A stretch of DNA of 64,000 nt from Planctomycetota bacterium (GCA_016795285.1 JAEUIC010000005.1:248001-312000), one strand, 5' to 3'. Positions 9,133-16,697 are shown, counted from the stretch's first letter. Numbers and translations are program-made. The notes: a model not told the origin generated them from the letters alone.

Positions 9133-9366
9133 TCAGTTCTTGCCGACCGCCTTCAGCAGCTTCTTCGGGTCGAAGCCGACCATCACCGTCCCGTCGACGA
9201 CGATGGTCGGCGTGCTCATCGAGCCCAACTCGAGCAGCTGCTCCTGCACCCCCTCGTGCGTCACGTCGCGCGCCTCGAACGGCACGCCCACCTTCTTCAG
9301 CAGGTCCATCGCGGCGTGGCACGGGCCGCAGCCCGGCGCGGTGTAGACGATCACGGAACTGGCCAT
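9133..9366 (-). CDS. Glutaredoxin-like protein, CGPC active site
   Basis: A 77-residue single-domain thioredoxin-fold protein. The N-terminal redox motif is Cys-Gly-Pro-Cys in TAPGCGPCHAAMDLL. The cis-Pro loop MSTPTIVVDG and the C-terminal GFDPKKLLKAV complete the glutaredoxin/NrdH-like fold. The start ATG is preceded by GAGGAGG about eight bases upstream. It is last of three tandem glutaredoxin genes on this strand; the two upstream copies carry C/UPPC instead of CGPC, so the three may differ in redox potential or partner. Likely a cytosolic thiol-disulfide carrier. Confidence 0.88.
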   Translation of the reverse strand: MASSVIVYTAPGCGPCHAAMDLLKKVGVPFEARDVTHEGVQEQLLELGSMSTPTIVVDGTVMVGFDPKKLLKAVGKN

Positions 9367-9378
9367 CGATGCGCCTCC

Positions 9379-9612
9379 TCAGCTCTTCACCAGCTGCAGC
9401 AGCCGCTGCGGATTGAAACCGACCATCATCTGGCCGTCGACCAGGATGGTCGGGGTGCTGCTCGAACCGAGCGCGGCGAGCTCGGCCCCCGCCGCCTCGT
9501 CGTTCGCCACGTCCTTGGCGACGAAGGGGATCTTCTGCGCCTGCAGGAACTCCATCGCACGGTGGCACGGGGGGCATCCAGGCTGGTGGTAGACGATGAT
9601 CTGCTTGCTCAC
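9379..9612 (-). CDS. Glutaredoxin-like protein, CPPC active site
   Basis: A 77-residue protein, the Cys counterpart of the putative selenoprotein upstream. About 59 of 77 positions are identical between the two, including the flanks of the redox motif (VYHQPGCPPCHRAMEFL) and the tail GFNPQRLLQL. The GTG at 9612 is chosen as start because GAGGAG precedes it by six bases and the resulting length equals that of both sister genes; an upstream ATG at 9639 would add nine residues unlike the sisters. The TGC for the first Cys sits where the neighbour has TGA. The bases matching the neighbour's 3' hairpin arm are changed here, so no SECIS-like hairpin forms. Confidence 0.88.
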   Translation of the reverse strand: MSKQIIVYHQPGCPPCHRAMEFLQAQKIPFVAKDVANDEAAGAELAALGSSSTPTILVDGQMMVGFNPQRLLQLVKS

Positions 9613-9628
9613 GGCGATCTCCTCGGAC

Positions 9629-9647
9629 GGGCCCTGCACGAGGGCCC
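9629..9647 (-). repeat. Short inverted repeat between two glutaredoxin genes
   Basis: GGGCCC, a 7-base spacer and GGGCCC again can form a 6-bp hairpin in the 108-bp spacer between the first and second glutaredoxin genes. A perfect 12-bp palindrome (CCATCGCGATGG) lies nearby at 9674-9685. Either could influence processing or expression of the downstream gene; no U-tract follows, so a classical terminator is unlikely. Confidence 0.25.
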
Positions 9648-9720
9648 GGGAATGGAACGAGCGGGGCGCCCGACCATCGCGATGGCCGCAGCACCCCGCC
9701 CGTGGCGAGGAGATCCCCCG

Positions 9721-9954
9721 TCAGCTCTTGGCGAGCTGGAGCAGCCGCTGCGGGTTGAACCCCACCAGCATCTGCCCGTCGATCACGATGGTCGGCGTGC
9801 TCATCGAGCCCAGAGCCATCAGCTCTTCCGCCGCCTTCTCGTCGACCGTCACGTCCTTCTCGACGAAGGGGATCTTCTGCTGCGATAGAAACTCCATCGC
9901 GCGGTGGCAGGGGGGTCAGCCAGGCTGGTGGTAGACGACGATGTTCTTCGCCAT
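9721..9954 (-). CDS. Putative selenoprotein glutaredoxin (UPPC, in-frame TGA)
   Basis: Reading ATG 9954 to TGA 9721 gives 77 residues with one internal TGA, codon 13 (9918-9916). The context is VYHQPG-U-PPCHRAMEFL, where the adjacent paralogue has Cys. The protein is in frame and conserved on both sides of the TGA, with the cis-Pro segment MSTPTIVIDG and tail GFNPQRLLQLAKS. This is not how a decayed gene looks. Selenocysteine at the first position of a glutaredoxin CxxC motif is a known bacterial selenoprotein type. A hairpin 15 bases after the TGA fits the bacterial SECIS pattern. It is first of three tandem glutaredoxins and divergent from the metallophosphoesterase. The alternative is a nonsense mutation or sequencing error. 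Confidence 0.85.
9882..9900 (-). promoter_or_regulatory. Candidate SECIS element of the glutaredoxin selenoprotein
   Basis: On the transcript, bases 16-34 after the UGA fold into an 8-bp stem (GCGAUGGA paired with UCUAUCGC, one G-U) closed by the 3-base loop GUU. The loop begins with G, 23 bases after the UGA. This meets the published bacterial SECIS rule: short apical loop, a G in its first two bases, and a spacing of about 16-37 bases. The 3' arm forces the codons UUU CUA UCG, with UUU and CUA unusual in this GC-rich genome. The Cys paralogue has UUC CUG CAG there and cannot form the stem. Confidence 0.75.
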
Positions 9955-10198
9955 GTCGGCGGGACCTCGTGGGGGAAAGGTGGCGGGTCGGGGTTCGCGG
10001 CGCGAACCCGCGCGGCGGCCTCGCTCGCACCCTGCGAGCTTCGGCTGCGCGAGGGCGAGCACCATAGCGCGCGCGAGCGCGGCCCGGATCGAGCCGCTCG
10101 CGCGCCCCGGGATCGATGCCGACGCGGTCGCCGCGGTGTCACCCCCCGCCCGCACGCCCGCTTGCCGCGCCGCCCTCCGGCGCTTCTGATCGCGACCG
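9955..10198. other. Divergent intergenic region with 8-bp-arm hairpin
   Basis: These 244 bases separate the selenoprotein glutaredoxin (minus) from the metallophosphoesterase (plus) and must hold promoters for both. A perfect inverted repeat, GGGTTCGC-GGC-GCGAACCC, lies at 9991-10009. It would sit in the 5' leader of the glutaredoxin mRNA or act as an operator. No U-tract, tRNA or small ORF was recognised. Confidence 0.4.
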
Positions 10199-11026
10199 AT
10201 GGCGAAGCGGCGGAGGCGCTGGCGACTGCTCTACGGGTTCCTGCTGACCGGCGTGCTGCTCTACGCCTGGGCCGGCTGGTTCGAGCCGTCGTTCCTCGAG
10301 GTGACCCGCCACCGCATCCCGTTGCGCATCGAGCGGCCGATCACGCTCGTCCACCTCACCGACGTCCACACCAACGGCTTCTGGCGCAAGGAGCGCGGGG
10401 TCGCGGCGCGCCTCGCCGAGCTCTCGCCCGACGTGATCGTGCTGACCGGCGACACGCTCCATCAGGGGGGCACGTTCGAGGAGTGCCGCCCCTTCCTCTC
10501 GCGCCTCTCCGCGCCGCTCGGCGTCTTCATGGTGAGCGGCAACTGGGAGACCGCCTGCAAGAACCGGCTGCCGCGCGGCATGAACCTGCGCGAGTTCCTG
10601 GCGAGCTGCGGCGTGCGGCTGCTGCAGAACGAGCACGTCGAGATCGCGCCGGGGCTCTTCCTGATCGGCCTCGACGACTACGTCTGGGGCATCCCCGACC
10701 TCGAGCGCGCGACGCGCGGCATCCCGGCCGGCGCCGCCCGCGTCGCGCTGATCCACGAGCCCGGCTTCTTCGACGAGCCGGCCGGACCCGACGGGCCGGG
10801 CTACGACCTGCTGCTCGCCGGCCACACCCACGGCGGGCAGGTGCGCGTGCCGTTCCTGCCGCCGCTCTACCTGCCGGCCGGCTGCAGCCACTACGTCGAG
10901 GGGTGGTACGAGCGGCCCGGCGCGCGCCTCTACGTGAGCCGCGGCGTCGGCATGTCGGGGCCGAAGTTCCGCTTCCTCTGCCGCCCCGAGCTGGCGGTTC
11001 ACCAGCTCGTGCCGCTCGCTCAGTGA
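10199..11026 (+). CDS. Calcineurin-like metallophosphoesterase, membrane-anchored
   Basis: 275 residues. An Arg/Lys-rich start precedes one membrane helix (about 10-27), so the catalytic domain is probably on the outer face of the inner membrane, like YkuE/YaeI-type enzymes. Metal ligands are visible: Asp55 and His57 (LTDVH), Asp85 (TGDT), Asn115 (SGNWE), His186 (LIHEP), and His209/His211 (GHTHGGQ). The usual GNH motif reads GNW, so the general-acid His is replaced by Trp while the metal-binding Asn is kept. Substrate may be a phospholipid-type diester (UDP-DAG hydrolases are related), but this is not proven. It converges on the flavoprotein fusion and overlaps it by seven bases. Confidence 0.88.
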   Translation: MAKRRRRWRLLYGFLLTGVLLYAWAGWFEPSFLEVTRHRIPLRIERPITLVHLTDVHTNGFWRKERGVAARLAELSPDVIVLTGDTLHQGGTFEECRPFLSRLSAPLGVFMVSGNWETACKNRLPRGMNLREFLASCGVRLLQNEHVEIAPGLFLIGLDDYVWGIPDLERATRGIPAGAARVALIHEPGFFDEPAGPDGPGYDLLLAGHTHGGQVRVPFLPPLYLPAGCSHYVEGWYERPGARLYVSRGVGMSGPKFRFLCRPELAVHQLVPLAQ

Positions 11027-13578
11027 CGGGGCGGCGGCGCGCCGCTCGCCTGCCCCACCACCGGCAGCAGCTTCACCGCCCCCTTCTCGTCGCCGCCGAA
11101 CGAGAGCGTGTCCATCGGGCAGACGGTGACGCAGATGCCGCAGCCGATGCAGCTCGAGGTCGCGTTGTCGAGCACGTCCTGCTTCAGCGCGTACTGCATC
11201 ACCGGGATGCCGACCTGGCAGTTGCGCGTGCACTCGCCGCAGGCGATGCACTTGTCGTTGCTGACGATCTTGAAGCGGCTCCACCCCATGCGGGCATAGA
11301 AGGCGCTCAGGTACTGCATCAGCTTGGCGAGCGGGCACCAGAAGCGGCACCACACCTTGCCGCCGAGGAACGGATAGAGGGTCACCGGCAGGATGCCGAC
11401 CAGCCAGACGTCGGCGATGACGCGGTAGAGCCGCATGCCGAACTCGGCCTTGTCGTTCCAGAAGCCGGGATCGTCGCCGCCGAAGTTCACCGCGCCGAGC
11501 AGGTGGAAGCCGTCGCGCAGCAACATCAGCAGCGTCACCGCGAACGCCGCGATCAGGATGAAGAGCCCCATCACCTCGGCGCGCACCGACGTCTTCCCCT
11601 TCGGCGCGAGGTGGCGCCAGCGATCGCCGAAGGTCTCGGCGAGGCCGCCGCAGCCGCAGATCCAGCTGCAGTAGCGCTTGCCCTGGAACAGCACCAGCAG
11701 CGGGATCACCACGCAGGTCAGCAGCACGCCCCACACGACCCACACCTGATGGGGCTGATAGAAGAACGAATAGAAGAAGAGCGGCCACGCGTAGACCAGT
11801 CCGTAGCTGCGCCACGCCTGGTCGGCGAAGGTCGGGTCGCTCGCGAGCTGCTCCCCCACCCACTGGTACTTCACCGCCCACTGGAAGAGGAACTCGGGCA
11901 CCAGGAAGAAGAGCACCCACTGGAAGGCGAGCAGCGAGGTGTAGCGCCACACCTGGAAGCGGTCCTTGCGGTCGAGCCCCCAGCGCTTCAACGCGCGCAG
12001 CCCGAAGACGGTCATCAGCGTCGTGTAGAGGACCGTGTACCAGAACGACCAGCCGCGATCGGCGAAGGTGAGCGCGCGATAACCCCAGCCGGTGAAGGGC
12101 CAGAACTCGTCCTTGCCGCTCGTGTCGGTCTTGACGCCGTAGATCGCGTACCAGACCAGGAACGAGAGGCCGAGCCACGACCAGCGGTCGCCCTTCACGC
12201 CGGTGCGCACCAGCAGCGCGAGCGCGCCGAGGGAGAGCGCGAGCCCGCCCCACCACGGCACGAAGCCGATCGCGACGCCGCGGCCGTCGAGCGCGCCGAG
12301 GCCGCGGGCGAGCGCATCGGCGCCGATCGCATCGCACGCCTGGCGCACCGTCTGCCCGAGCCACGAGAGGCCGAACCAGGTGAAGCGCGCCTCGGCGCCG
12401 AAGCGCTGCCCGAACCAGCAGAGGCCGAGCAGCGCGAGCAGTACCAGCAGCAGCGCGCGCGCCGGCTTCCCCTCCCACTCGTTCTCCAGGCGGATGCCGA
12501 GCGACTTCAAGAACGCCACCGGCAGCTCGGCGCCGACCAGCACGAAGGCGTGGGTCGCCGCGACGACGCGCTCCTCGCGATGGCCGCCGCGATCGATCGC
12601 GAGCGTCGCCTCGCCGGCGCGCAGCTCCTTCACCTGGCTGTTGAAGAGCACCTCGATCCGCTTCGCCGCGATCGCGGCATCGAGCAGCCGCTGGTTCTCC
12701 TTGAAGACGCGCGCGAACTCGCCGCCGCGGTAGGAGAGGACCACGCGGTTCTTCTCGGCGAGCGTCAGCGCCGCCTCGATCGCGCTGTTGCCGCCGCCCA
12801 CCACCAGCAGCTCCTCGCCCTGGTACTTCCGCGGCGAGTAGAGGCGGTGGTAGACGTGCGGCAGCTCCTCGCCCGGCACGTTCAGCTTGCGCGGATTGCC
12901 GCGCTGGCCGGTCGCCAGCACCACCTTCTTGGCGCGGTAGCTCCCCTTCGGCGTGGTCGCGACGAAGAGGCCGCCCTGCTTCTCGAGCTTGGTGAGCGGC
13001 TCCTCGGTGCGCACGTCGAGCGCGTTGTCGCGCACGATCTGGTGCCAGCGCGCGACGAGCTCCTCCTTCTGCGCGCCGTCGAGCCAGAGCTTCCCCTTCG
13101 GCGGCACGCGGTCGGGCTCGGCGTAGACCCACTTCCCCTCGGGGAACTGGTCGATCGTGTTGGCGATGCGCTCCTTCTCGAGGACCACGCAGCGCCAGCC
13201 GCGCTCCTTGGCGGCGAGCGCCGCGTTCAGCCCCGACGCGCCCGCGCCGATCACCAGCACGTCGTGCAGCGCCGCGTCGCCGCTCGCGCTGGCGGGCGTC
13301 GCCATCTCGGGCCGCGCCGCCAACCAGTCGATCACCTCGACGCCCTGCGCCATGGCGAGCTTGATCACCGGCGCGCCGGCGAGGTCGCCGATCACGTGGA
13401 GCCCCGGCACGCTCGACTCGTTGCCGGCCTTCAGCTCCGGCCGGCGCGTGTCGCCGTTGCCGCTCTCGAGGATCGCCTGCAGCGACTCGCGCAGCTTGCG
13501 CGGGGTGAAGCGCTGCCAGAGCGGCGGCGCGGCGGCGCGGTCGGTCGGTGGACGAACGTGCGTCGAGGTGGCGTTCAC
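11020..13578 (-). CDS. Flavoprotein-membrane-ferredoxin fusion oxidoreductase
   Basis: An 852-residue three-part protein. Residues ~105-380 are a pyridine-nucleotide-disulfide-type flavoprotein with an FAD motif GAGASG (111-116) and an NAD(P) motif VVGGGNSA (259-266). Next come multiple membrane helices. The C-terminal third is a NosR/NapH/CcoG-like iron-sulfur part with CSWICGCGG and WCRFWCPLAK, ending in two 4Fe-4S ferredoxin motifs (CIACGECTRNC and CIGCGICVTVCP). It probably passes NAD(P)H electrons across or along the membrane. Oddly, the FAD-closing segment PGLHVIGDLAG, normally C-terminal, lies at residues ~58-68, before the GxGxxG, and none follows the NAD(P) domain. The GTG start at 13578 overlaps the upstream stop (GTGA) and is preceded by GGAG. 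Confidence 0.85.
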   Translation of the reverse strand: MNATSTHVRPPTDRAAAPPLWQRFTPRKLRESLQAILESGNGDTRRPELKAGNESSVPGLHVIGDLAGAPVIKLAMAQGVEVIDWLAARPEMATPASASGDAALHDVLVIGAGASGLNAALAAKERGWRCVVLEKERIANTIDQFPEGKWVYAEPDRVPPKGKLWLDGAQKEELVARWHQIVRDNALDVRTEEPLTKLEKQGGLFVATTPKGSYRAKKVVLATGQRGNPRKLNVPGEELPHVYHRLYSPRKYQGEELLVVGGGNSAIEAALTLAEKNRVVLSYRGGEFARVFKENQRLLDAAIAAKRIEVLFNSQVKELRAGEATLAIDRGGHREERVVAATHAFVLVGAELPVAFLKSLGIRLENEWEGKPARALLLVLLALLGLCWFGQRFGAEARFTWFGLSWLGQTVRQACDAIGADALARGLGALDGRGVAIGFVPWWGGLALSLGALALLVRTGVKGDRWSWLGLSFLVWYAIYGVKTDTSGKDEFWPFTGWGYRALTFADRGWSFWYTVLYTTLMTVFGLRALKRWGLDRKDRFQVWRYTSLLAFQWVLFFLVPEFLFQWAVKYQWVGEQLASDPTFADQAWRSYGLVYAWPLFFYSFFYQPHQVWVVWGVLLTCVVIPLLVLFQGKRYCSWICGCGGLAETFGDRWRHLAPKGKTSVRAEVMGLFILIAAFAVTLLMLLRDGFHLLGAVNFGGDDPGFWNDKAEFGMRLYRVIADVWLVGILPVTLYPFLGGKVWCRFWCPLAKLMQYLSAFYARMGWSRFKIVSNDKCIACGECTRNCQVGIPVMQYALKQDVLDNATSSCIGCGICVTVCPMDTLSFGGDEKGAVKLLPVVGQASGAPPPRH

Positions 13579-14273
13579 GAGGAGCTCCGGCGCAGCGCCC
13601 GTTCCGACTCGCTGCTGGCCGCGACGCGCGCAGCTCCGCAGCCGACGCAGGCGCGCGCGTTCGGGTGGTTCATGCCGCCGCAGTCGGGACAGGCGACCGG
13701 CGCATGGGTGAGCGGGATCTTGCCGAGTCCGGCCGGCATGCCGCCCGGCACCTGCGAGAGGTCGCCGCGCGGCACGCGCCAGAGTCGGAGCAGCGCGAAG
13801 ACGTTGAACGCGAGCCCCGCGAGCAGCCACGGCAACGGCGCGAGCCCTTTCGAGAGCGCGCCATACGCGGCCGCCGCGCCGGCCAGCAACCCGACCACCA
13901 CGTAGCTGCCGAACCAGAACCAACCGGAGAAGAGCGAGCGCTCGTCGGGCGCCGCGGTGGCCGACTCGTCGAAGAGCGCGCCGCGCGCTTGCTGCTCGGC
14001 GAAGAGCTGCTCGTGGTTCACGTCCCACGCTGCCGCGCAGGCCGGCGAACAGAGCGCGACGGCGCGGCCGCGATGGACCAGCGCGGTGCCGCTCGCCGCG
14101 CCGCCGCACGCGATGCAGCGCTCGGCGCTCGCGGGCGCGCCCGCTTCCGGCGGCGAGCGCTGCTGCGCGGCGTCGAGCCGCGCCGCGCACGGCACCACCA
14201 GGTGCCCGATCACGAGCGCGAGCGCGACGACGGCGCGGCGCAGGCGGACGATCGCGGAACGGCTCGCGGCCAT
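13575..14273 (-). CDS. Zinc-ribbon membrane protein, partner of the flavoprotein fusion
   Basis: 232 residues and not a family I can name. An N-terminal hydrophobic segment (about 10-28) may be a signal or anchor. It is followed by a Cys pair CIACGG and a second pair CSPAC, resembling a small YHS/TRASH-type metal-binding module. Two adjacent membrane helices come next (near LFSGWFWFGSYVVVGLLAGA and LPWLLAGLAFNVFALL). The C-terminus is a zinc ribbon (CPDCGG...CVGCGAAR). The start at 14273 is preceded by GAGGAA. The stop overlaps the start of the fusion oxidoreductase, so it probably assists that complex, for example in metal delivery or assembly; this is inference. Confidence 0.7.
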   Translation of the reverse strand: MAASRSAIVRLRRAVVALALVIGHLVVPCAARLDAAQQRSPPEAGAPASAERCIACGGAASGTALVHRGRAVALCSPACAAAWDVNHEQLFAEQQARGALFDESATAAPDERSLFSGWFWFGSYVVVGLLAGAAAAYGALSKGLAPLPWLLAGLAFNVFALLRLWRVPRGDLSQVPGGMPAGLGKIPLTHAPVACPDCGGMNHPNARACVGCGAARVAASSESERALRRSSS

Positions 14274-14415
14274 GGGATTCCTCGGCAGGTCGGTGCGCCG
14301 CAGCGGCGCATGTCGGCAGCTCACGATGCCGAAGGCGGGCGGCCGTTTCGCATGGCGCTATCGTGCCGCCCGCGAATCGCCCCCGCGAACCACCCCCCGC
14401 GCGCCGGATCCTCGC

Positions 14416-15507
14416 ATGCGCCTACGCCCCGCGCTCCACGCCGCCGTCGCCACGTTCGCCACCGTCGCCGCGAGCGCCGATGGTGCCACCCTGCCGCGCG
14501 CCCCGCTCGTCCCGCAGCAAGCGGTGGCTGACGCCACTGCTGCGCGCGCCGCCGCCACCTTCGACGCGCTGCCGATCGCTGCCGACGAGCTGCCGGCTGA
14601 CTGGCTCCTCGAAGGAGAGGTCGCCTGCGCGTCGCCGACCGCGCAGAAGCTCTTCGAGGGGCAGCTCCTGCCGGCCGTCGTGGGCGCGCCGACCCGCATG
14701 ACGCACCAGACGATCGGCGGCGCATCGGGGCGCGGCACGCTGCTCTACTTCGAGTTCGAGGGAGAGGCCCCGACCGCCTGGATGGACGCCCTCGTCGCCG
14801 CGCTCTGGAGCGAGAAGGGCAAGCCGACCCGCACGCAACCGGAACTGCTGGCGCGCGCGGGGAACTGCGTGGTGGTGATCAGCTGCTCGCTCCGCAGCCC
14901 GCTGCGCCGCTTCGCCTGCGAGCGACTGCGGCGGCGCTTCGGCCTGCGGCTGCCCGATCCGCGCGAGGAACGGACGCGGCCGCTCGCTCCGCTGGCGAAG
15001 GCGGCGGCCGAAGGCGACCTGGCGGGCGCGCAGCTGATCTTGGCGGCGCGCAAGAAGGAGCTCGAGCCGCTGTCGCTCGCGTGGACCTTCACGGCGCGCG
15101 CCCACGTCGCGAAGGAGCAGTGGCTCGAGGCGAATCGCGCCTTCGCCAAGGCGCTCGAGCTCGATGCCACCAGCGATCCGCTGCCCGACGACGCGACCCA
15201 CCTCGCCTGCGTCGCCGGCCGCGGGCAGGCGCTCTACCACCAGCAGAAGTGGCCGGAGGCGGTGGCGCTGCTGCGCGAGGCGGCGGCGCTCGCCGCGCGC
15301 TGCGGGCAGCCGCGCGCGCGCGCCGCGGCGCACTACGACGCCGCGTGCTGCCTGGCGTTGGCGGGCGACGGCGACGGCGCGATGGCGGAGCTCGAGCGGG
15401 CGCTCGCGGTCGAGCCCGGCCGCGCCGAGCTGGTGGCGCAGGCGCAGCAGGACGCCGACCTCGAGTCGCTGAAGCGCCGCCCCGAGTGGGCCGAGCGCGT
15501 GAAGTAG
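14416..15507 (+). CDS. Secreted TPR-like protein, paralogue A
   Basis: 363 residues with an N-terminal signal-like segment (MRLRPALHAAVATFATVAAS). A conserved globular part of about 170 residues contains WLLEGEVACAS, LLYFEFEG and VVVISCSLRSP. The helical C-terminal half (about 200-363) is rich in paired helices of TPR type (AHVAKEQWLEANRAFAKALE, then AHYDAACCLALAGDGDGAM). The gene 54 bases downstream encodes a clear paralogue with the same order of segments. I know no named family for the N-terminal domain. Predicted periplasmic. The gene is divergent from the zinc-ribbon membrane protein. Confidence 0.75.
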   Translation: MRLRPALHAAVATFATVAASADGATLPRAPLVPQQAVADATAARAAATFDALPIAADELPADWLLEGEVACASPTAQKLFEGQLLPAVVGAPTRMTHQTIGGASGRGTLLYFEFEGEAPTAWMDALVAALWSEKGKPTRTQPELLARAGNCVVVISCSLRSPLRRFACERLRRRFGLRLPDPREERTRPLAPLAKAAAEGDLAGAQLILAARKKELEPLSLAWTFTARAHVAKEQWLEANRAFAKALELDATSDPLPDDATHLACVAGRGQALYHQQKWPEAVALLREAAALAARCGQPRARAAAHYDAACCLALAGDGDGAMAELERALAVEPGRAELVAQAQQDADLESLKRRPEWAERVK

Positions 15508-15560
15508 CAGCGCTCCCCCGCGAGCTATCGTCGCGCGCCCCTCGAACTGGAGCGCTCCCC

Positions 15561-16694
15561 ATGTCCTTCGCGCGATCCCTCGCCCCGCTCGTCTGGTCGT
15601 TCGCCCCGTCGCTCGCGGCAACGGTCGCGCTGCTGCTCGCCGCGCCGCCGGCGATGGCGCAGGAGAGCGGCGCGCCGAAGGCGGCGCCCGCCGCCGCCGG
15701 CCGGCTGGCACCGACGATCGCGAACGCGAAGCTCGCCGAGGCCGATCTCGCCGCGCTCGCCGAGCACGACGACGAGTGGATCTTCGAGGAGAAGCTCGCC
15801 TGCCGGTCGAGCCAGGCGAAGAAGCTTTGGGAGGGGACGCTGATCGACGCGGCGCTCGGCAAGCCGGCGCGCCAGGAGTTCCAGACGATCGGCGTGGGGC
15901 TCGAGAGCGACTCGCTCCTCTACTTCGAGTTCGACGGGCCGGTGCCCGAGGCGTGGCGCAAGGCGCTGCACGAGAAGCTCTGGAGCGCGAACGGCGAGCC
16001 GTCGTTCACGCAGCCGGAGCTGGTCGGCAGCGCCGGATCGCTGGTGGTGGTGCTCTCCTGCTCGCTCACCAGCAAGATCCGCCAGCCGGTCGGCCATCGG
16101 CTGCGCACCCGCTTCGGCATGCGTTTCCCCGACCGCGACGTCGACCATCGCAAGCTCACCGACCCGCTCGTCACCGCGCTCCAGGAGGCGGCGCGCGCGA
16201 AGGGCAAGCCGGCCGCGTCGGCCTTCGAGCACGTGGCGAAGCACGCCTCCGAGCTCGCGCCGCTCTCGCTCGCCGCCTTCCTCGAGGCGCGCCTCCACTC
16301 CGCCAACGAGGCGCACGAGCTCGCCGTGAAGGCGTACGAGCGAGCGCTGGCGCTCGACGCCGGCGGCGACCCGCTGCCGAGCGACTTCACCGTCTGCGAC
16401 GCGTACGACGGCATCGCGCAGGCGGCCTACGACACGAAGCGCTGGCCGGCGGCGATCGCCGCGTTCCAGAGCGCGGCCGACTTCGCCGGTTCGCTCGGCT
16501 TCGCGAGCCGCCAGGCGGCGTCGCTCTACAACCTCGCCTGCAGCGCTGCTCTCGGCGGCGAGGCGGAGACGGCGATGACGGCGCTGCGCGAGTGCTTCGC
16601 CCTGTCGGGCCGCCGCTTCCAGTCGCAGGCGCGCCAGGACAAGGACCTCGAGTCGCTGCGCGAGCGCGACGACTGGAAGGCGCTGGTCAAGTAG
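15561..16694 (+). CDS. Secreted TPR-like protein, paralogue B
   Basis: 377 residues with a clear signal peptide (hydrophobic core about 14-30, cleavage near PPAMAQ). It repeats the layout of the preceding gene: a globular N-terminal domain with EWIFEEKLACRSS, LLYFEFDG and VVVLSCSLTSK, then TPR-like helices ending in DKDLESLRERDDWKALVK. The two genes are tandem duplicates that have diverged substantially. Function unknown; the shared aromatic/acidic strand pattern suggests the N-terminal domain binds something rather than catalyses, but that is only a guess. It converges on gnd with 31 bases between. Confidence 0.75.
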   Translation: MSFARSLAPLVWSFAPSLAATVALLLAAPPAMAQESGAPKAAPAAAGRLAPTIANAKLAEADLAALAEHDDEWIFEEKLACRSSQAKKLWEGTLIDAALGKPARQEFQTIGVGLESDSLLYFEFDGPVPEAWRKALHEKLWSANGEPSFTQPELVGSAGSLVVVLSCSLTSKIRQPVGHRLRTRFGMRFPDRDVDHRKLTDPLVTALQEAARAKGKPAASAFEHVAKHASELAPLSLAAFLEARLHSANEAHELAVKAYERALALDAGGDPLPSDFTVCDAYDGIAQAAYDTKRWPAAIAAFQSAADFAGSLGFASRQAASLYNLACSAALGGEAETAMTALRECFALSGRRFQSQARQDKDLESLRERDDWKALVK

Positions 16695-16697
16695 CCC

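Noticed and set aside
9916..9918. The glutaredoxin TGA as a nonsense mutation making a pseudogene
   Set aside because: The frame after it is conserved and under codon constraint, the TGA is exactly at a Sec-compatible Cys position, a SECIS-like hairpin follows, and a second unlinked gene shows the same pattern. A sequencing error remains formally possible.
9904..13905. A 1333-codon open frame on the plus strand
   Set aside because: It crosses the metallophosphoesterase and the opposite-strand fusion gene in a non-coding frame, with Arg/Ala/Glu-rich composition and no family motif.
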